From an uncultured Alteromonadales bacterium (GTDB taxonomy: Bacteria > Pseudomonadota > Gammaproteobacteria > Pseudomonadales > Cellvibrionaceae): a stretch of DNA of 55,235 nt. This document shows positions 54,836 to 55,235 of this stretch, in pieces. A program made the position numbers and the translations under genes. The notes under the pieces are model-generated. The model searched no databases. It was not told where the DNA came from and saw only the letters and a list, made by a program, of their open reading frames with translations. Positions within the stretch are counted from its first letter, which is position 1, and every line of letters begins with the position of its first letter. The stretch covers positions 1-55,235 of the forward strand of contig CALMJT010000034.1 in assembly GCA_937864365.1 (NCBI GenBank), in the 5' to 3' direction.

Positions 54836-54945
54836 GCTGAACTCAACGTTAGTTCTTGTATATCAACTAGGTCGACGTCCCTGCCTAATATTCGCTTGTA
54901 CTCAACCGATGATGAACTGAGATAACGGGCAACTCCAGGCTGCTT
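54829..54945 (-). pseudogene. C-terminal fragment, nucleotidyltransferase-like
   Basis: A 38-codon in-frame tail reading ARYLSSSSVEYKRILGRD then VDLVDIQELTLSSAP, preceded by a stop. The LGRDVDLVDIQEL element recalls the end of minimal nucleotidyltransferase domains (MntA-type antitoxins, where GRxVDLVDL is common). No start or catalytic GS motif is in frame, so it is a decayed cassette. Low certainty. Confidence 0.3.
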
Positions 54946-54990
54946 TCACTTTCTCACTTATCTAGTTCCCTTAGCCAAATCTTGCCCTGC

Positions 54991-55077
54991 GCCATAACGT
55001 CGCTTTATTGCGCAGCATTGAGAGTCTAATGGAAGCTGAGAAGCAGCTGGAATGCGTATTAAAAGTCTTGTTATGCA
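54991..55077 (-). other. attC site
   Basis: The left box GCCATAACGTC and right box CTTGTTATGCA enclose 87 bases with GCGCAG/CTGCT-type pairing. It adjoins the stop of a partial gene at the window edge. Confidence 0.75.
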
Positions 55078-55194
55078 TTACTCACCATACGCCAAGAAAT
55101 TTAATTTTTCTGGCCCAGACCAAAACAACCTCGGCCAATCAATTAGATATAGACCATGTTTTTCTGTGAATTTATCAATCTTAGGAACCTCTGA
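55078..55194 (-). pseudogene. interrupted cassette gene, C-terminal 38 codons
   Basis: The minus-strand frame reads PKIDKFTEKHGLYLIDWPRL then FWSGPEKLNFLAYGE and ends in a stop at the attC edge. Its upstream continuation is cut by an in-frame stop that falls exactly in the CTCTGATTAAC motif shared with the dispersed repeat. No start codon is available, so a mobile repeat may have interrupted the gene. The family is not recognised. Confidence 0.45.
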
Positions 55195-55235
55195 TTAACC
55201 TCCGAGATCTGCCATAATATCTCGTCTGCAAATAA
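55182..55235 (+). repeat. possible truncated repeat end at window edge
   Basis: TAGGAACCTCTGATTAACC resembles the left termini at 7111 and 35561 (shared CTCTGATTAAC). It interrupts a cassette frame. The rest lies outside the window, so the assignment is tentative. Confidence 0.4.

Larger units (their letters stand above)
50597..55235 (-). mobile_element. right integron cassette cluster (integrase absent), open at the edge
   Basis: At least five or six single-gene minus-strand units and several gene-less or decayed ones, separated by repeated attC sites whose right boxes overlap gene stops. No integrase is visible. All cassettes point the same way as those of the left cluster, about 47 kb away across the core genes. 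It continues beyond 55235. Confidence 0.7.

Noticed and set aside
1-55235. CRISPR arrays, rRNA and tRNA genes
   Set aside because: No regularly spaced repeats with unique spacers and no recognisable RNA gene sequence were found on reading.

Overview
The window looks like a chromosomal segment of a free-living, probably marine gammaproteobacterium. This is an inference from gene content and order. A complete sodium-pumping NADH:quinone reductase operon (nqrABCDEF-apbE-nqrM) sits beside sthA, nhaB, a long-form GAPDH, mfd and csiV. A second block carries pepN, a DUF2797 gene, yeaC, a rhomboid protease, a metallophosphoesterase, nadK and a DUF1853 gene. Both blocks recall gene neighbourhoods of Pseudomonas and Cellvibrio-type bacteria. 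The DNA is AT-leaning by eye. No rRNA, tRNA or CRISPR array was seen.

Layout. (1) 1-3.8 kb: a broken IS1182-like transposase remnant followed by four minus-strand single-gene units separated by attC-like imperfect palindromes, i.e. an integron cassette cluster with no visible integrase. Cargo is a WG-repeat protein, two membrane or membrane-anchored proteins and a small PP2C phosphatase. (2) 4.3-8.2 kb: a zinc-homeostasis cluster with two COG0523 GTPases, a Zur-type repressor, two Zur-box-like palindromes and a broken DUF1826 gene. (3) 8.4-10.7 kb: two tandem tyrosine recombinases. The segment 7.11-10.84 kb is bracketed by a solitary left end and a solitary right end of a repeat whose full copies lie at 35.56-35.72 and 45.17-45.36 kb. 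(4) 10.8-18.7 kb: a degenerate pseudo-histidine kinase, a DUF2788 protein, a candidate structured small RNA, trmH, sohB, nudC and a stand-alone Hpt-like scaffold protein. (5) 19.3-31.7 kb: nhaB, sthA, the nqr operon and GAPDH, which cover sodium and redox energetics. (6) 32-39 kb: mfd, csiV and an arsR-arsC-acr3 arsenic cluster. (7) 39-49.8 kb: the pepN to nadK housekeeping block, a cyclic-nucleotide-binding/pseudo-rhodanese protein and a PLP enzyme. (8) 49.8-50.6 kb: a gene-poor AT-rich stretch. (9) 50.6-55.2 kb: a second attC-bearing cassette cluster, also on the minus strand and running off the window. Its cargo includes an ABM-like monooxygenase, a lipoprotein, a LysE exporter and a CdiI-like immunity gene broken by an in-frame stop.

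How it fits together. Nqr exports sodium and NhaB exchanges sodium for protons, so the two support one sodium economy. ApbE and NqrM serve Nqr maturation. Zur and the two GTPases form a zinc-starvation response. ArsC makes arsenite and Acr3 exports it. The cassette clusters and the repeat-bracketed recombinase segment are the accessory, mobile part. The least expected features are the repeat family with its split ends around the recombinases, the two same-orientation cassette clusters about 47 kb apart, and the signalling proteins that have lost their catalytic residues.
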